Assembly (NCBI GenBank): GCA_032622095.1
Contig: CP136067.1
Location: 78,890,705 to 78,954,704 of the forward strand
DNA from: Siphonodentalium dalli
Taxonomy: Eukaryota; Mollusca; Scaphopoda; Gadilida; Siphonodentaliidae
DNA: 64,000 nt
Direction of reading: 5' to 3'
Shown: positions 20,430 to 33,249 of the stretch, piece by piece
Position numbering within the stretch: the stretch's first letter is position 1
Layout of the letters: every line of letters starts with the position of its first letter
Translations under genes and position numbers: made by a program
Notes under the pieces: generated by a model
Databases searched by the model: none
What the model was told of the DNA's origin: nothing
Seen by the model: only the letters and a program-made list of their open reading frames with translations

Positions 20430-21700
20430 CGATAAAAGTATAAGCAAGTCTTCTGACTTCGAGATAACAGACAACGAGTCTTTAAACATGTATTATGATC
20501 GAATTATTTCTGCCCTTCTTACGTCTGTAAATAAGTAGGTTCCAAAACGTACATACAAAAACATATTAAACCATACTGGAACACTGAATTGTCAATGGTC
20601 ATAATTATATGCGTGCGTTAAGATTGCAATGGAAATCTTCTGAAGGCAGACCAACATATTTTCAGTACTCTTCGTATGCCAACTACAAAAACACCAAACG
20701 TCAGTTTCGCTCTGAGCATAGGAACACGATGTACCAGTATTTGGCACAGTGTGATGCAGAACTCGAACAAACCGCTCTGTCTTCCACTTATTCAACTGCA
20801 GAAATCGAAAGAGCTGTTCGACACACTTTTGAACACATGCACCGGTAACGTAATTCGTACCCCAGAAGAAGTATCTGCGGACTGGTCTTCGTACTTTGAA
20901 TGTTTTATGCACAACTTGAGAATGAAACGTTCACTGATTCTTGGCACACACATGTTGAAGATTTCATAAGAACATAATCTCCCAGATCAATCGGTTATCA
21001 CCTTGATATCAAGCTATGTTATCCTGTCACATTTCAAGAGCTCGCGGAGTTGCGTGCCGGTCTTACAAAAACCAAAGTGCAGGGTTTTGACAAAGTAAAT
21101 TATGAACATATGATCTATGGCGACGATAAATTATTACATAAAACTGCTTAGTCCAGTCGGAATCGTGGTACCCTCCACAAAGGAGGCATAAAACACAAAC
21201 ACTTATTTTATAACTATAGAGCCATTACCATATATACTCCCCGTGACCCTGTCATATATAAATATATTGAGAATATGTTATTCTGTCGTGACTCCAAAAT
21301 AATGCTGAACATCTCATTTGGACTAACCCCTTCCAACACGGGTTCCAGAAATGTGTCTGTATGGTGGCATCATATATGGTACAAGCGTGTATACCATTCG
21401 CTAAGGAGTGTGGCAATAAACTTTATTAGTGCGTCCTGTATAAATAACAAGCCTTTGACACCATAGGAATAAATGGTATTATGTATAAGCTGCATTTGAA
21501 AGGCATTCTCGGTAACATATGGCACATGCTACGCATGCTACGCAATAAAATATTGTGTGGAATATAACAATACATTGTTCCGATGGTTCAATGTTCTACA
21601 AGACTTGCGCTTCAAAAGCACATTCAATGGATCCCCGTGATTTATATTATAATGCTTAACACCCCCTCCATTTCTTATCTATTTTATGAAAGGAACATGC
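20430..21700 (+). pseudogene. LINE-E reverse transcriptase N-terminal half, 3'-truncated
   Basis: 20600-20850 encodes the pre-RT linker (SSYANYKNTKRQFRSEHRNT, AELEQTALSSTYSTAEIERA), followed by EEVSADWSSYFEC. RT motifs include LRAGLTKTKVQGFDKVNYEH, VGIVVPLHKGG-like, HGFQKCVSVWMASYM and AFDTIGINGIMYKLHLKGIL. The order matches fingers/palm motifs 1-4 of non-LTR RT. The element ends near 21700 before any YADD box, so the catalytic half is absent. Frames alternate and stops occur. Confidence 0.78.
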
Positions 21701-21774
21701 TTTAGATTGTTTGCCCCATGCAATTTTGTAAGAGATGTTTACATTCTATTTTTTTCTTCTTTCAGGCTCTTTGT

Positions 21775-23052
21775 TAGTCCAAGTCTTCTCGTACTAAACC
21801 CAGCTAACGTATTGGTATGGCGAGATGCTGGAGTTTAGTCCGAGATCGCGCGCATAGACTTCTTATGACACGAATTAAGCGTTAATAACCCGCTCAAACA
21901 AAACCACAATTATATGAAATAAAATATCACAATTGCGACAATAAACGGATATTTTCCGCAGAAGACATGCTATTTGATCTGAAACCCACATCAGTTGTGA
22001 ATTGAAAGCGGTAATTTAATGCGAAAAGAGACATTTACCGCAATGTTTACAAATTTTTAAAAGTATGCGAACTCAGTTGACCTCGCGAACTGTTTTCGGC
22101 ATTTTCCGTTGAAAATATTCCATAGATTTTCGACTAACAACGCAAATTACGATGAATTCTCCATTGTAATCGTAATTATGTGTGTCAATAAATAAAAAAT
22201 AAATAGATTAATTAAACATTGAAGATATAAATGTAATACATTAAATAAATTACGGGAATTACAACCCTCTCAAAGTTTAAAACAGTGTAAACACAACGAG
22301 CATTAGAATAAATAATATGGTGCTACATTTCACCCACATTTGGTGGACTTCCGCGAAATTAAGATACATACTAAGCGAACAGAGCAATATACTGCTCTTG
22401 TTAAGCACACAAAAAATCAAACAAAATTTGTATAAATTTTGAACCTTAAGTTTGAAAAGTCCCACTAAAACGGAAGAACTATATTTCGAAACTGTGTGAT
22501 TCGGTTCTCCGATTATTTTATCAACACAAAAGTCAAAATGCACTACCGTTCTGATCCTCCATTATGTCATTAAGTTTTAAGTGCGGGAATTGTTCTCAAA
22601 GCACATAGGGAACTGGACTTTGGGGCGATCGGTTTTCGCCATTTTGTTCGGAAAACACCGCGCTATATATAGAAACGGAAACTAGAATACCCAGAACAAA
22701 GTCCGGATTATGCCGAAGTTATTCGGACCACTTCGGCTTTCAGTTAAAACGTAAACAAACAGAGAGAAAAGGCGATGTTTGTGGCAATCAACCGGAATAT
22801 TCTATGTGTAATTTAACATTAAAATTAGATTATTATACACCATTATGACCATAAGATGTCACTCTTTCCGATGTATATAGCATCACGTATTGATTTGCTA
22901 GGTAAATCGAGTAAAATACACAACAAATTCCCGCCACTAACATTGGGCGTAAGTCGTGTCATAAGAAGGCTATGTACGCGATCTCGGACTAAAATCCCGC
23001 ATCTCGCCATACCGATATCTTAGCTGGTTTTAGTACGAGAAGACTTGGACTA
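21775..23052. mobile_element. Mutator-like non-autonomous element, ~100 bp TIRs, 9 bp duplication
   Basis: GCTCTTTGT stands at 21766-21774 and again at 23053-23061. Between them the ends are long inverted repeats of about 100 bp (left begins TAGTCCAAGTCTTCTCGTAC, and the right is its inverse with roughly one difference per ten bases), extending through GTATGGCGAGATGC, TTTAGTCCGAGATCGCG and TTCTTATGACACGA. A 9 bp duplication with ~100 bp TIRs is the hallmark of Mutator-like elements. The 1.08 kb interior has no transposase; an 88-codon minus frame (22277-22543) is unconvincing. The pre-insertion site reads TTCTTTCAGGCTCTTTGTCA. Confidence 0.92.
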
Positions 23053-23079
23053 GCTCTTTGTCAGATTAACCCTTTTCGC

Positions 23080-24470
23080 TTGGATTAAGACTGTTGTAGA
23101 AGACCGAGTTGATGTGCTGTCACAGAGTCCAGCTTTTCGAAAATATCCAGTGATGTAGTAATTGTTCTTTCACGTAAATGTTTCACTACTATGTCATCAA
23201 CATAAAGTTGTCACTTGACTTTATGCAACTGCTGGTATCCTGGTTTGAATGTGAGGGAATTATCACGTTTAAACGTCATTGTCTCACAGTTCTCACCAAC
23301 TTCAAAAATCACTCAACCTCTCTGTTATATTAGCAGCGTCAATTTGGATACTGTCTCCATATAAAACTTCCATAATTGAGAAATTATATTTGTCTCGAGA
23401 AACATATGACATTAACTAGCACCTTGCTTTAAAGAAGTTTTGAAATTAACGATGTTTCAACGTGTCTGCCTATTAATCTGTTGATCTATTACTACTTTAT
23501 CAGCTGAACAACCATGTAGAGTCATTATAACCCCATCATTTGCGCCCCTGTCCAATTTTAGTTGACGACCTTTGATACTGTGAGACAACACATGAGAGAT
23601 TCCTTCTAATTGGCACTGCAGTCGACTTAAAAAAAATTAGAACCATTTTCAATCAGGAAAATTTACCTGACCAAGGTTTTTATTATATTTTTATGATTTT
23701 GAAAAGGTAGTAATTGTTCTTCAAAATAATGCAAAGTGTACTGAATAATGAACACTCCACAATATTTATTTCTCAAAGTAAAAGAATTGTTCGTGAATCT
23801 GCGGTTTGTTTACATAGGGTTAAATGAAACCTGCGCTTCAGCATGGGTTATGTACACACAGATATGAAGAAATGCAGCATGGCCCTTCATGCTACAGTGG
23901 TGTAAATACTACAATAAAAAGTAGAACAGTTAAAACAATCTTGCCTGTGATTGGTTGAATGAACTAAAAGTAAAAAATGTTCACAAAGAATCATTCTCCA
24001 ACAATCTCCATTTAAAAAGAGGCCCATTTATTAATTGTGAAGTCTATGGTAACTTGTTAGAAATTTTAAGTGTGATCCAAATGACAATATTTTTTTAGTG
24101 CGGAACTGACCCTAGTTATGAAAATTGAAAGTGGAATCCCTTCCTGTTGGTGCTTGTGTTTTTATTGGGAAAGTTTCCACATATGTCAATCTCACATAGT
24201 TTGAAATCAGTTTAAACATTTTCTATTTGCCTTTGATGCACGTCAACAAAAATTAGCATTGAAGTCTATGGAAAATATATACACCATTGTCACCTAGAGG
24301 CAGGTACCAGACGGTATCCTAGACAAAAAGAGTAAGTTCCGGGCTCTATATGGTTAACTATAACGAAGTTAGGTTAAACGTAGACCATGGGAAGGCTTGA
24401 TCGGGTGACCTTATTTGAATTACTACCAAAGATTTTGGGATTAAATGGTCACACATTGTTATCACTGAAA
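23080..24470. other. unassigned sequence downstream of the recombinase remnant
   Basis: No coding blocks can be aligned to anything I recognise. In minus-strand sense this lies 3' of the DUF3504-like remnant and may include its eroded C-terminal part or UTR. TTAACCCTTTTCGCTTGG at 23067 resembles a TTAA MITE end without a visible partner. Confidence 0.35.
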
Positions 24471-24474
24471 TCTA

Positions 24475-25240
24475 TGGTTTTGTAACACGCTGTCTAAACG
24501 CCATATATTTTTTCCCGTTGAGTGCTACTTTCAGCTCAATATCGCCCCATTTAAGCTGCACATTTTCATTCGATCCACGGAATCCCAGAAGCTTTGTTTG
24601 TTGAACCAGACATTGTTCTGCACCGAAACAGGATTGTGAATACCAAATTTCCCACTCTCTCACAACTTTTCTTCATCCTTTTTGGTGAGCACATCTCATT
24701 TCTGTGGTTTATTTCAAAAACCCTTTTCCTTCAGCTTTTTTCTTTCCTGATCGACTCAGTTGGAAAATATAAGATCTGATTATATTTTCCGGATAATCGT
24801 GCTCCCTCATATAGATCCATTCCTCGATGAAATGCCCTTAAGGTATCAGACTAATATTCACTACCATCAGGTTTCTTCAAATTTAGAACTGGCCAATGTA
24901 ACTTATGTAACAGTCTACGTCCCTTGGTGATATTTTCTCGACATCTAGTACTTCATTCTGAGAACTTAAGATAGTCAGAAAATGTTTTGATAGATGAAGC
25001 TGTTTTTCTGACTGCATTTGGCCTTGTCCTGCTACTAATGTACTGTTTCAAATCTCTGGTGTTATCTGTCGCGGGACTATAACTGGATGTACACTCATCA
25101 ACATCAGTTGGGTCAGCCAGATGTTCAAGTTCTACAGTTGCATAACACTCATGGCCAGGAACACTGCTTTTTATTGAAAGTAGTAGCAGCGACATAGTAC
25201 TGATACTGCTGCTAGTGGTACAGGTAGGTTGAGGTAAGGT
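24475..25240 (-). pseudogene. Crypton/DUF3504-type tyrosine recombinase remnant
   Basis: Minus-strand pieces in three frames occur in the expected order. N-terminal: TRPNAVRKTASSIKTFSDYL (about 25035-24960). SAM-like/core-binding part: LKKPDGSEY, SDTLRAFHRGMD, IRSYIFQLSRSGKKKAEGKG (24870-24690). Catalytic start: WEIWYSQSCFGAEQCLVQQ, then LLGFRGSNENVQLKWGDIEL and KKYMAFRQRVTKP (24650-24475). The LLGxRGxNExxxLKWGDIEL block is the box containing the first catalytic Arg in the KIAA1958/ZMYM/QRICH1-related recombinase family, derived from Crypton transposons. The second Arg box and the Tyr are not found. Stops and frameshifts make it a pseudogene. Whether it derives from a mobile Crypton or from a duplicated domesticated gene is open. 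Confidence 0.72.
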
Positions 25241-26814
25241 GTGGCCATATCACCAAAACAATAGCTGCTCATTAGTTCTTCTGCCGTCTCACAGTAGTTT
25301 CCAACTTAATCAAAATCACCCATGTCAAGTCAAAAAAATCCATAGTCACTCATAAAGACAGTGGATTTAAAGCCACTTGGTGGTTTGCGCTCCAAATACA
25401 TCTAATATTCGCTTTGGAATTTGTTTCGGTATCCGAATAGGTCAATAAATACTTGAACTACCTTTATTTTAATATTCATACGTGTTCACGTCTTAGTCAG
25501 TGATGAGGGTCGGGTGCCATACAAGTTAGCGATAAGGGTAGTCATTGGAATTGATTAAGTGTACATAACTATTAAGCCAACTATTATCTGTATTTACCTA
25601 TAAAGTCTGAAAACATAACAATATTGGTCACTTTTTAAACCAATTATTCACTCCCGATCATTCAAACACAAGATACGTTCCTACTATGGGATGTGATACA
25701 GGGAGTGGGGGTCTTGAACAAAATTGACTCACGGTCGAACATATTTATTTGCAACCCACCACCTCCCCACCCTCTGTGCATTTTGTTTTGTTATGTTTTT
25801 GTTGTATTTTCCGGCCCAACTTTTTGGGATCATATTAAATAAAAACAAGTTTGGTTCTTTGATACATATATATTTTAGCATATTCCAATATATTTTTTAC
25901 AATCCCCAAAACAGTTCAATGGTAGTAACATGACCACAATCAAGATCATAAATGGCAAAACAAAAACTGTGCCCAGAAATGTAACACTATATATAGTAGT
26001 TGGATAGCTGCCTCCATTTGTATTGCTAGCACTGAAATGCTTCTTAGTGATTTAATGTTTTATGGTTTAGTGATTTCCTCTCAGAAAAAAGTATGATGGT
26101 ATGCCAATAGTATGCAAGTTTGCTCAATGTCATTCAGGTATCATTCAATCAATTTCAATGGACTCTGAGCAGTGGGTCAGTGATCACCTGATTGCTTAGA
26201 CGTCCGTTAATATATTTATTAAAAAGGCTCAGAGGACAGGTTATATTTGCTAATCATTGTTATAACTCTGTGGGACGTTTGGTCAGTTAATGTCAGAACA
26301 TGCTTACTGACTTCAATATGGACTAGCAGAAATACTGAGAAAAGATGAGACATTGTTAGCGACTACCTGAAGTAGATGTAATAATGTTTGTAAGTGGACA
26401 GGATCATATAACAGGCCTAATGATAGCATTCATGGTGTCTTTGCAATGTCATGATACAGTTTTTGTCTTTAAGATGAGTAAAATATTAGACAATCCAATA
26501 GCTACACAACTCAGCTGCTTGCGTAATGTATGTGTCCAACTTGGTGATGCATACATGCAGTGTTCTTTATTCACTAACATACATCATGATGCAGCAGTAA
26601 GAACAGTACACAACAAAGTAATATCATTCAAATATAATTATGCTTTCTAATTAATCTGTGACAATATGTTAAACTGGTGTGAAACACACCGGTGTGGTGA
26701 CCAATTAGAAATTGAGAGTAGTTATTTTTACGAATATTAGTCCAAATTGACAACACAACGTCATTCTGAAATTAAAAGCAATGACTCTCGGTGATGATGA
26801 AATCAATTGTGTTA

Positions 26815-27015
26815 GTTTATCGCCGATAGTTGCGTCCCGAATCAAGATGTAAATATTTACAATTGAGCGTAGTTCAGACGTTTTCTATGTAGTGCTCTGG
26901 TCGATTTCTTTGAAATTTTCGGCGATATTAGTGGAATGCTACATTCCCGAGGTTGGCATAGCACCTGGATGCTAACTTCTAAATATCACCCACCGAAACA
27001 AGTCCATAATATGTC
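26815..27015 (+). repeat. dispersed repeat, copy 2 (partner at 2.8 kb)
   Basis: Homologous to 2795-3010 through TTTATCGCCGATAG, GTAAATATTTACAATT, GCGTAGTTCAGAC, GGTCGATTTCTTTGAAATTT and ATAATATGTCTTT. It lies inside one unit of the local duplication and is missing from the other unit, so it inserted after the duplication or was lost from one copy. Confidence 0.7.
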
Positions 27016-27283
27016 TTTCATTTGGGGGGGATTGCATCACGTGTTTTTCCTACACCACACCCACCCCATGTGCCTGGATCTTTTTCGTGGAACCCCTCCC
27101 CCTGTGTGATACCATATATTCTCACTACTAGCAAATTCTCCGACCTAGCGACATGGAAGATTTAAATATTGATAATTGAATTCAGTTTGTGATGCCGACT
27201 ACGTCATATTAGAACTTCACTGGAATAGTTACTTGATTGGATGAAATTTGTAAGAATGTGTGGAATTCTCAAGTCAACAGATT

Positions 27284-27305
27284 GGGGGGGGGGGGGGGGG
27301 GGGGG
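27284..27305. repeat. 22-base poly-G tract
   Basis: The longest homopolymer in the window. Such tracts can form G-quadruplex structures and are error-prone in sequencing, so the length is approximate. Confidence 0.9.
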
Positions 27306-28339
27306 TCATGACAAAATATTTTTTTTCACAGCAAACTGTTTGGGACCCACCCCCGAAAAATTTGTAAATAAATTAGAACATGAAACAAATTTATATCAGC
27401 CTGGTTCTTTCTAGTAATTACTATTTAACATTTTCCAATATTAACACAACACAAAACAGTGGAATTGTAGTAGCATGATCGGAAGCAACACCATAAACAG
27501 CTTCCATAGGTATCTGCTTCCCATCTTTTTAGCCACCATTGAAATATTTCTGAGTGAATATATAAAGATATGCATTATTTGTAGGGATTTCATCTTAGGC
27601 CAATAACATTCACCTCACAATTATAATGGTGCATGTGCACATATATTGTTCATGTTTGTTGGCCAATGCACACCACGTGTCCTCCTAATTGACTGGACAG
27701 TGTGTCATTTGTTGTTTTATTGCTTATGTGTGGTCTACATTCCTATACAAAATAAAATGGCTTTGGTAACCAGTGACCAAAGGTGTAAAGGCTCAGAAGT
27801 CAAGACTATATCTGCAAATATTTTGTTATTAATTTCTACTGTTTATATGCGGATGTCACATTTTGTCATTATGTTTTATATATGCAGCAATGTATAGGAC
27901 TGCTGGTACGCTCTTTTTGACTTGAATGTCAACTAGCAGAAATACTGAGAATAAAACATTGGTAGCCACTGTCTGAGGTACATGTAATAGTACTGAGATT
28001 GGAATATTTGCTCAATAATATCATGTAATATATGTGCCTTTGAAATGAAATGATAAGAATTGTTGGTTGAATTGGCTTAAAATAGCCGACTCAATAGCTA
28101 GACAGTCGGGCTACATGTATACCGGTATAAAATACTCATGAGTGTCCAACCTGGTGATGCATACAGTGTTATATAGTCACTGATATGGGCACGTCATTTT
28201 CAGAAATGATACAACAGGTAAGCACATGCAGTACACAACTACGTGATATAATTCCAATATCTTAATGTTGCCGAATTAATCTTTGATACCTCAAACCACC
28301 CACGCACCCCATCCCTGTGTCTGGACTTTTTTCTGCAGA

Positions 28340-29810
28340 CCCCCTCCCCGGTCATCATGCGAAAAATTGTCAATTTGTTCACACTAAGCGATTTGTGGTT
28401 CACTTCAGCCTTGAACGTGCATATGTTCCCTTTTAATACTGATGCGCGTGGAACCAACACATTCCTGTCCTTTCTTGATATACGCCTTTCGGATAGCCTT
28501 TTTGTTATATAAAAACTCAGTATACCCACTATCGCGTATACGCAATTTTGATGTTCACATGCCCATTTATCGTTGTATTGGCAATGACCTTATCGAAAAG
28601 CGAAAGTTGGGTCATTGGAGTGCTGCGCGCACGGTTGGGTGAGCCGCGGTGCGATTATTACGGGACATCCAAAGAATGGAAGCGGCCGATACTGTGTCAT
28701 CCCCACTATAGCACACTGGCTGATGAGATGTACTTTTATAATTAATTGTAAGCTATCCTGTGAATAGGCATAATGTCGATCAGATTGGTACAGATAGTTA
28801 AACCTTATCTGCCTTGCGCGCTGCTTCGTGCAATGAAACATTCGCCATTCGCGAATGTGAGTGACACGGAACTTGGCTCATTATTTTTCGCCGCTGCATG
28901 GTAATTAAATGTCATTATCATTCATTTCAAATAAATTCATTTACATTCATTGCCGACACGGTTTACATGTCACGAAATTTGCAAATGTCTAAAGACTCGA
29001 GCATAAAATGAAACATAGCTATGCTTCGATATTCCATTCATGCGCCTCCCGGGGATCAAACAGGACGAATCCCTGCAGTACATAATTTATATACTTCGTG
29101 AATTATATCCCTACTCCTAGAATTATAGAAATTGTTTCTGTTAATTGCCGTGTCCAGAGATTTTGAGGCGCCCTAATGTTTAAACATTGTTTGTTCCATT
29201 TCGCGAGAGAGAAATTGAATCAAGAACAAGCTAAACAACTGTATAGAGATAACGGTGAGATATACTAAAATGAGAAAAATTTATACAAATATAAGCACCA
29301 AATTCAGAGCCAGGTTGCTCGATTGGGGCCATAAATAGTCAGAAACTGACCATTGCGCCGCCACATAAAAGTACCTGGTTATACAACAGATGGAACACAT
29401 TTGTAATCGCAACAAGCAGCAAATGGACGTATCTCACTTCTATTGTGACCCAACTGAAGAATACGACAAAAAGTACAAAACTGAATGAAATGCGAACATG
29501 CATTCACTAAAATGTCATCGATTTTGTTCAGCATCACCAGGAAGTTGTTTGAGTCCGAGGTATGCTTCATTTGGTTTTCTGTGAGCACAACAACGATCGC
29601 GATAATACCAATAATTCACTATTTTCGTTTTCGTAGCTTGATTGAGTAAACAAGTTTGTGTGAGTGAATTCAAGTTTGTCAAGGTAACCATATTCTATAA
29701 TCAAATTTCGATGGCCACGTACGCTTAGATATAGCGGTTTTTATCTATCAATTTGTCCAATTCTAAATGCATTAAACCATCGATAACGTCTAATAATATA
29801 GGACCTATAA
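28340..29810. other. unassigned sequence
   Basis: Several short open frames overlap on both strands at 28.2-28.8 kb without recognisable domains. No repeat structure is seen. Confidence 0.35.
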
Positions 29811-29813
29811 TCA

Positions 29814-31668
29814 TGATTGATTGATTGGGGGTTTAACGTCGTTTTAGCCGCTAGGTCATATCACGACCAAGAACAGAACCAGGTATAAAAACAAGTTCGG
29901 TGCGAAGCAACTGTGTAGATAAATCAGACAGTGGATTAGATTAAAAATATGCAATGATGAGCTATTTACAAATAAAAGCATCCAAGAGGAACGTTTCCAC
30001 TTGGAGTCGGGAATATAATTCAAAAACTGACTACTGTACAATAAAACGTATAAAAGTACTTACAAGAATAGATAATAAATAGCAAATAAATAATCGAAAT
30101 ATGTAAAATAGCTTTTAAAATAAGATTTTGCAGTGATAAGCTATTAATAATATTTGAGTAATCGCACATGAACCTTTATCAATGCGTCAAGCTTTGTGGT
30201 CAAATTTTGAAAGCTCAAAGAGTCGAAACGTATGAGTGACTTTGTTTCGTAGCAAACGGGCGATTTTTCATTTGGAACAATAGGATCCACTTGTATATAG
30301 GTTGTTTGGGAGGAAATGTCTCAGCGGCAGCTGTATCCATAACCTGCGCTTCAGGAAACAGGAATAATATCAGTCGCCTCAACTTGTGTTGCTAGTGATA
30401 TACTGACGAGTTTGGTTTGACTCTGTTTTCTTAACATCTATATATGACATATGCTTCTCAGCTTTACATCGTTGAATCTTGAATTCATAGTCCCAAATGG
30501 GACATGAACGATCCATTGCAGCATGTGAAACTTGACAGTTTGAACATTTCGTAAGATTCGTAGAATCCTTATGATCATGGCCAGAAATAGAACATCTTGC
30601 AATATTCCTGGCCATGGCCATACCCCTGACATCGCAATAGGTTTGGAACATATGTTCTTAAATCGAACTTCGTATTCCCAGCTTTCAATGTCGGTAGATG
30701 TTCGCACCGATTGAATGTCAGAAGAGAACTATTCAAAAGAACTTTTGTCCATCAACTGTTTTTGTAAACTTGCGGACTTCTGTATAGCTCCCTGTGGTGC
30801 TAACTCAGAATCAGCTATATCAACAGAGCTCTGCTACTGTTCAATGTCTTGTGATGAATAATCAACGTTGTTGTTTGCGCAATAGATGTTAATTGAACAA
30901 GATTCTCAGCTTGAATTCTACTTGAACATTCGATCAGAAGAGAGCGACTTAGTGGCCGAGTCCGGATCGATTTGATATATTTTAATTGTCCGACTATGCT
31001 TTGTAGCGTTTTATCAATCACAAACACAGAAGTTCTCTTGACATGTGGATAAAAACAAGCACCAAGTACTGAGGATAGACATCCGCGTCAGTGGAACTTG
31101 GCGGGGGTCATTCTTACATTTTTGTTGTTATGAGTTACCATATGAAAAGCACATAATCGACAAGTAGCCAGCATAATTCGAATTATGGTAGGCCAAAGAC
31201 TGGTACATAGCTGAAGCGCTGACCAGTTTAGCCACTCCATATAGCAACCTCCCGGCACCTCGCCACAGTGAGACGGGCGTGAACAGTACAACATTGAAAC
31301 ATTTAACAGTGATAAAGACGAAATTCAAATAGACATGACACGAAAGAAACATACATGAAATACAGAAGACACAACTAGACACCAGAAACATACTAGAACA
31401 GATGGCAGAACTGTAATCTGAAACACTGGAGAGGCGTGACTAGCCGATTGATTAAGCCGGGTCAACTCAACCACCCGTCTTGAAGAGACGTAGGACCAAA
31501 GAGAACCATGAGGTAGGTCGCATCCGCAGTACCATGCCTCACGTGATACAGCCGCCCTGGTACCTCCATGAATCCTACACCACACCTCACGGGATGCTCC
31601 CACGGCAAACTGGGTGCTACATTAGGGGATTATTACCCCTAGCAGTGGGGCGGTAGGCATATTCTACC
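29814..31668 (-). mobile_element. LINE-D copy 1: 5' UTR, ORF1, 3' UTR, no ORF2
   Basis: Read on the minus strand. The 5' UTR starts near 31668 (GGTAGAATATGCCTACCGCC). ORF1 text runs from about 31050 to 30380: FVIDKTLQSIVGQLKYIKSI, RSLLIECSSRIQAENLVQLT, HHKTLNSSRA, then zinc-knuckle region ARCSISGHDHKDSTN, CSNCQVSHAAMDRSCPIWDY and FKIQRCKAEKHMSYID. After ORF1 it passes within ~150 bases into a 3' UTR ending CGGCTAAAACGACGTTAAAC and a (CAAT)n tail at 29814-29826. ORF1 is a gag-like RNA-binding protein of Jockey/I-type LINEs. The endonuclease/RT ORF expected next is entirely missing. Frameshifts are present. Confidence 0.85.
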
Positions 31669-31699
31669 CCGGGCCCACACGGGGGGGGGGGGGGGGCAT

Positions 31700-33243
31700 A
31701 TAGTCATAATTACGTAACGTAATTTCTTCTCTTTTTGTGTTTGTCTTGGTGCCTTTTCTCATCTTTTTTTTCTGAATCATCCATATCATAATTGCCTGAT
31801 GTTAACTTATTCAGTTTTTTTGCGGCTTTTTTGGACTCGGATATTTCCATCTCACAATTAGCGGATAGCTCTTACTTTTGTTGCTGTCTGTGATTGACTA
31901 TCGTTTATGCTATTTTGTGAATTTCTTTTTTCTAGCTGTTGCAATATCTGATTCTAGTGCACGAGTTTCTGTCGCAATATTTATCTTACTTGTCCGAGTG
32001 CTAGCATTAACATTGTTCTTATAAAAGACTATTGTGTATGTGACCTGTGCAACTAACGGTCGAGCACAAACTATTGTCTTAGCATCAATAAAATCAGAAT
32101 TATGGAGGCACGGCCTCAGTATGAGTGGTCATTGCTTCAAATGTGGCGTGAACAAATTCTTAATGTGGTGGATGCTTCTCAGCCTTACATCTTTTAATAT
32201 CATATATATAGTCCCATATTGGACATGAACGATCCATTGCAGAATTTGCACATTGCAAGTTTGACTTTTTTTCATACAATCCTTATAATCGTGACATCGA
32301 ATAGAACACCGTGCACATGAGTTTTTACGTTTAAAATGTTCTTGGCCATGAACATAGCCCTGACATTTAAAACTTCGTAATGGATTTAGAACATGTAGTA
32401 TCTGCATACACCCAACCTTCAATGTCTACACAATCTATGGACTTCTGTAACTCCATGAGGCTCCAACTCAGCCAATATTTCCGATTCACAACAATTGTGA
32501 GTTCCCAACAGCTATGCTACTACTGCTACTTTCCTCGAACGGTCAATCGGGAGGTAGCCACTTACTGACCCACTCCTGATCGCTTTGACATATTTCAATT
32601 GTCCAGCAATACATTGAAGCGTTTTATGAATGACAAATACAGGAGGTCTTTAAACAGTCGAGTTCTGAGGAAGTACCTCAGCATTATTGGTACTTAGTGA
32701 TGTTTTTTTGGTTTGAGTTGAGAAATCGAATTTCCAAATATTCCAACAACTAGCAGTACAAAAGCCGCCTCTTACTATGCTTCGAATTCTGGTCGGACCA
32801 ATGACTGATACATAGCTGAAGTGGTGACCCGTTTAGCCACTGTATATAGCAGCCTCTCGGTACCGCCCCACAGTGAGACTAAATTAAAACATTCAACAAT
32901 TATCAAGACGGAATTCAAAGATATATGGAACAACATAAACAATACACATGGAAAAACAGAAAAACAAAACAGCAAACATCAGAGGTACAATACAGCGGAT
33001 AGAGACATTTAATCTGAAACACTGTGTATATGCGTGACTAGTCGATTGATTGAGCCTGGTCAACTCAACCATGCACCCGTCTTGGTGAGATGTAGGACCA
33101 GTATCAGGATCAGGTGATACAGCCGCTATAATACCACCAGATCTCCTATGCCACACAGCATGGGGATGCACCCCACGACAAACATGGTGTCACTTTAGGG
33201 GACTCTTACCCCTCGCAGTTGGCGGTAGGTATATTCTACGCGA
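31700..33243 (-). mobile_element. LINE-D copy 2: 5' UTR and ORF1, 3'-truncated
   Basis: The minus-strand 5' UTR begins near 33243 (same GGTAGAATAT..CTACCGCC start as copy 1) and ORF1 runs through 32640-31740. Recognisable parts are the ORF1 N-terminal region, NPLRSFKCQGYVHG, CARCSIRCHDYKDC (zinc knuckle, degenerate) and LQWIVHVQYG, a frameshifted version of the DRSCPIWDY block. C-terminal sequence then includes TETRALESDIATARKKK and a lysine-rich end. It abuts copy 1 across a poly-G tract (31681-31697). No 3' UTR or ORF2 is seen. Confidence 0.75.
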
Positions 33244-33249
33244 GTCTTC

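Larger units (their letters stand above)
25700..28330. repeat. old tandem segmental duplication, ~1.3-1.6 kb units
   Basis: Segments around 25830-26680 and 27340-28270 share ordered blocks: TTTGGTTCTTT/CTGGTTCTTTC, ATTTTAGCATATTCCAATAT-like, GACTAGCAGAAATACTGAGA (near 26320) and CAACTAGCAGAAATACTGAG (near 27930), and GTGTCCAACTTGGTGATGCA (near 26530) with GTGTCCAACCTGGTGATGCA (near 28145). After each block comes an ACCCACC...CCCTGTGT... segment (27055 and 28300). The two copies are much diverged. The first contains the 26.8 kb repeat that the second lacks. Confidence 0.6.
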
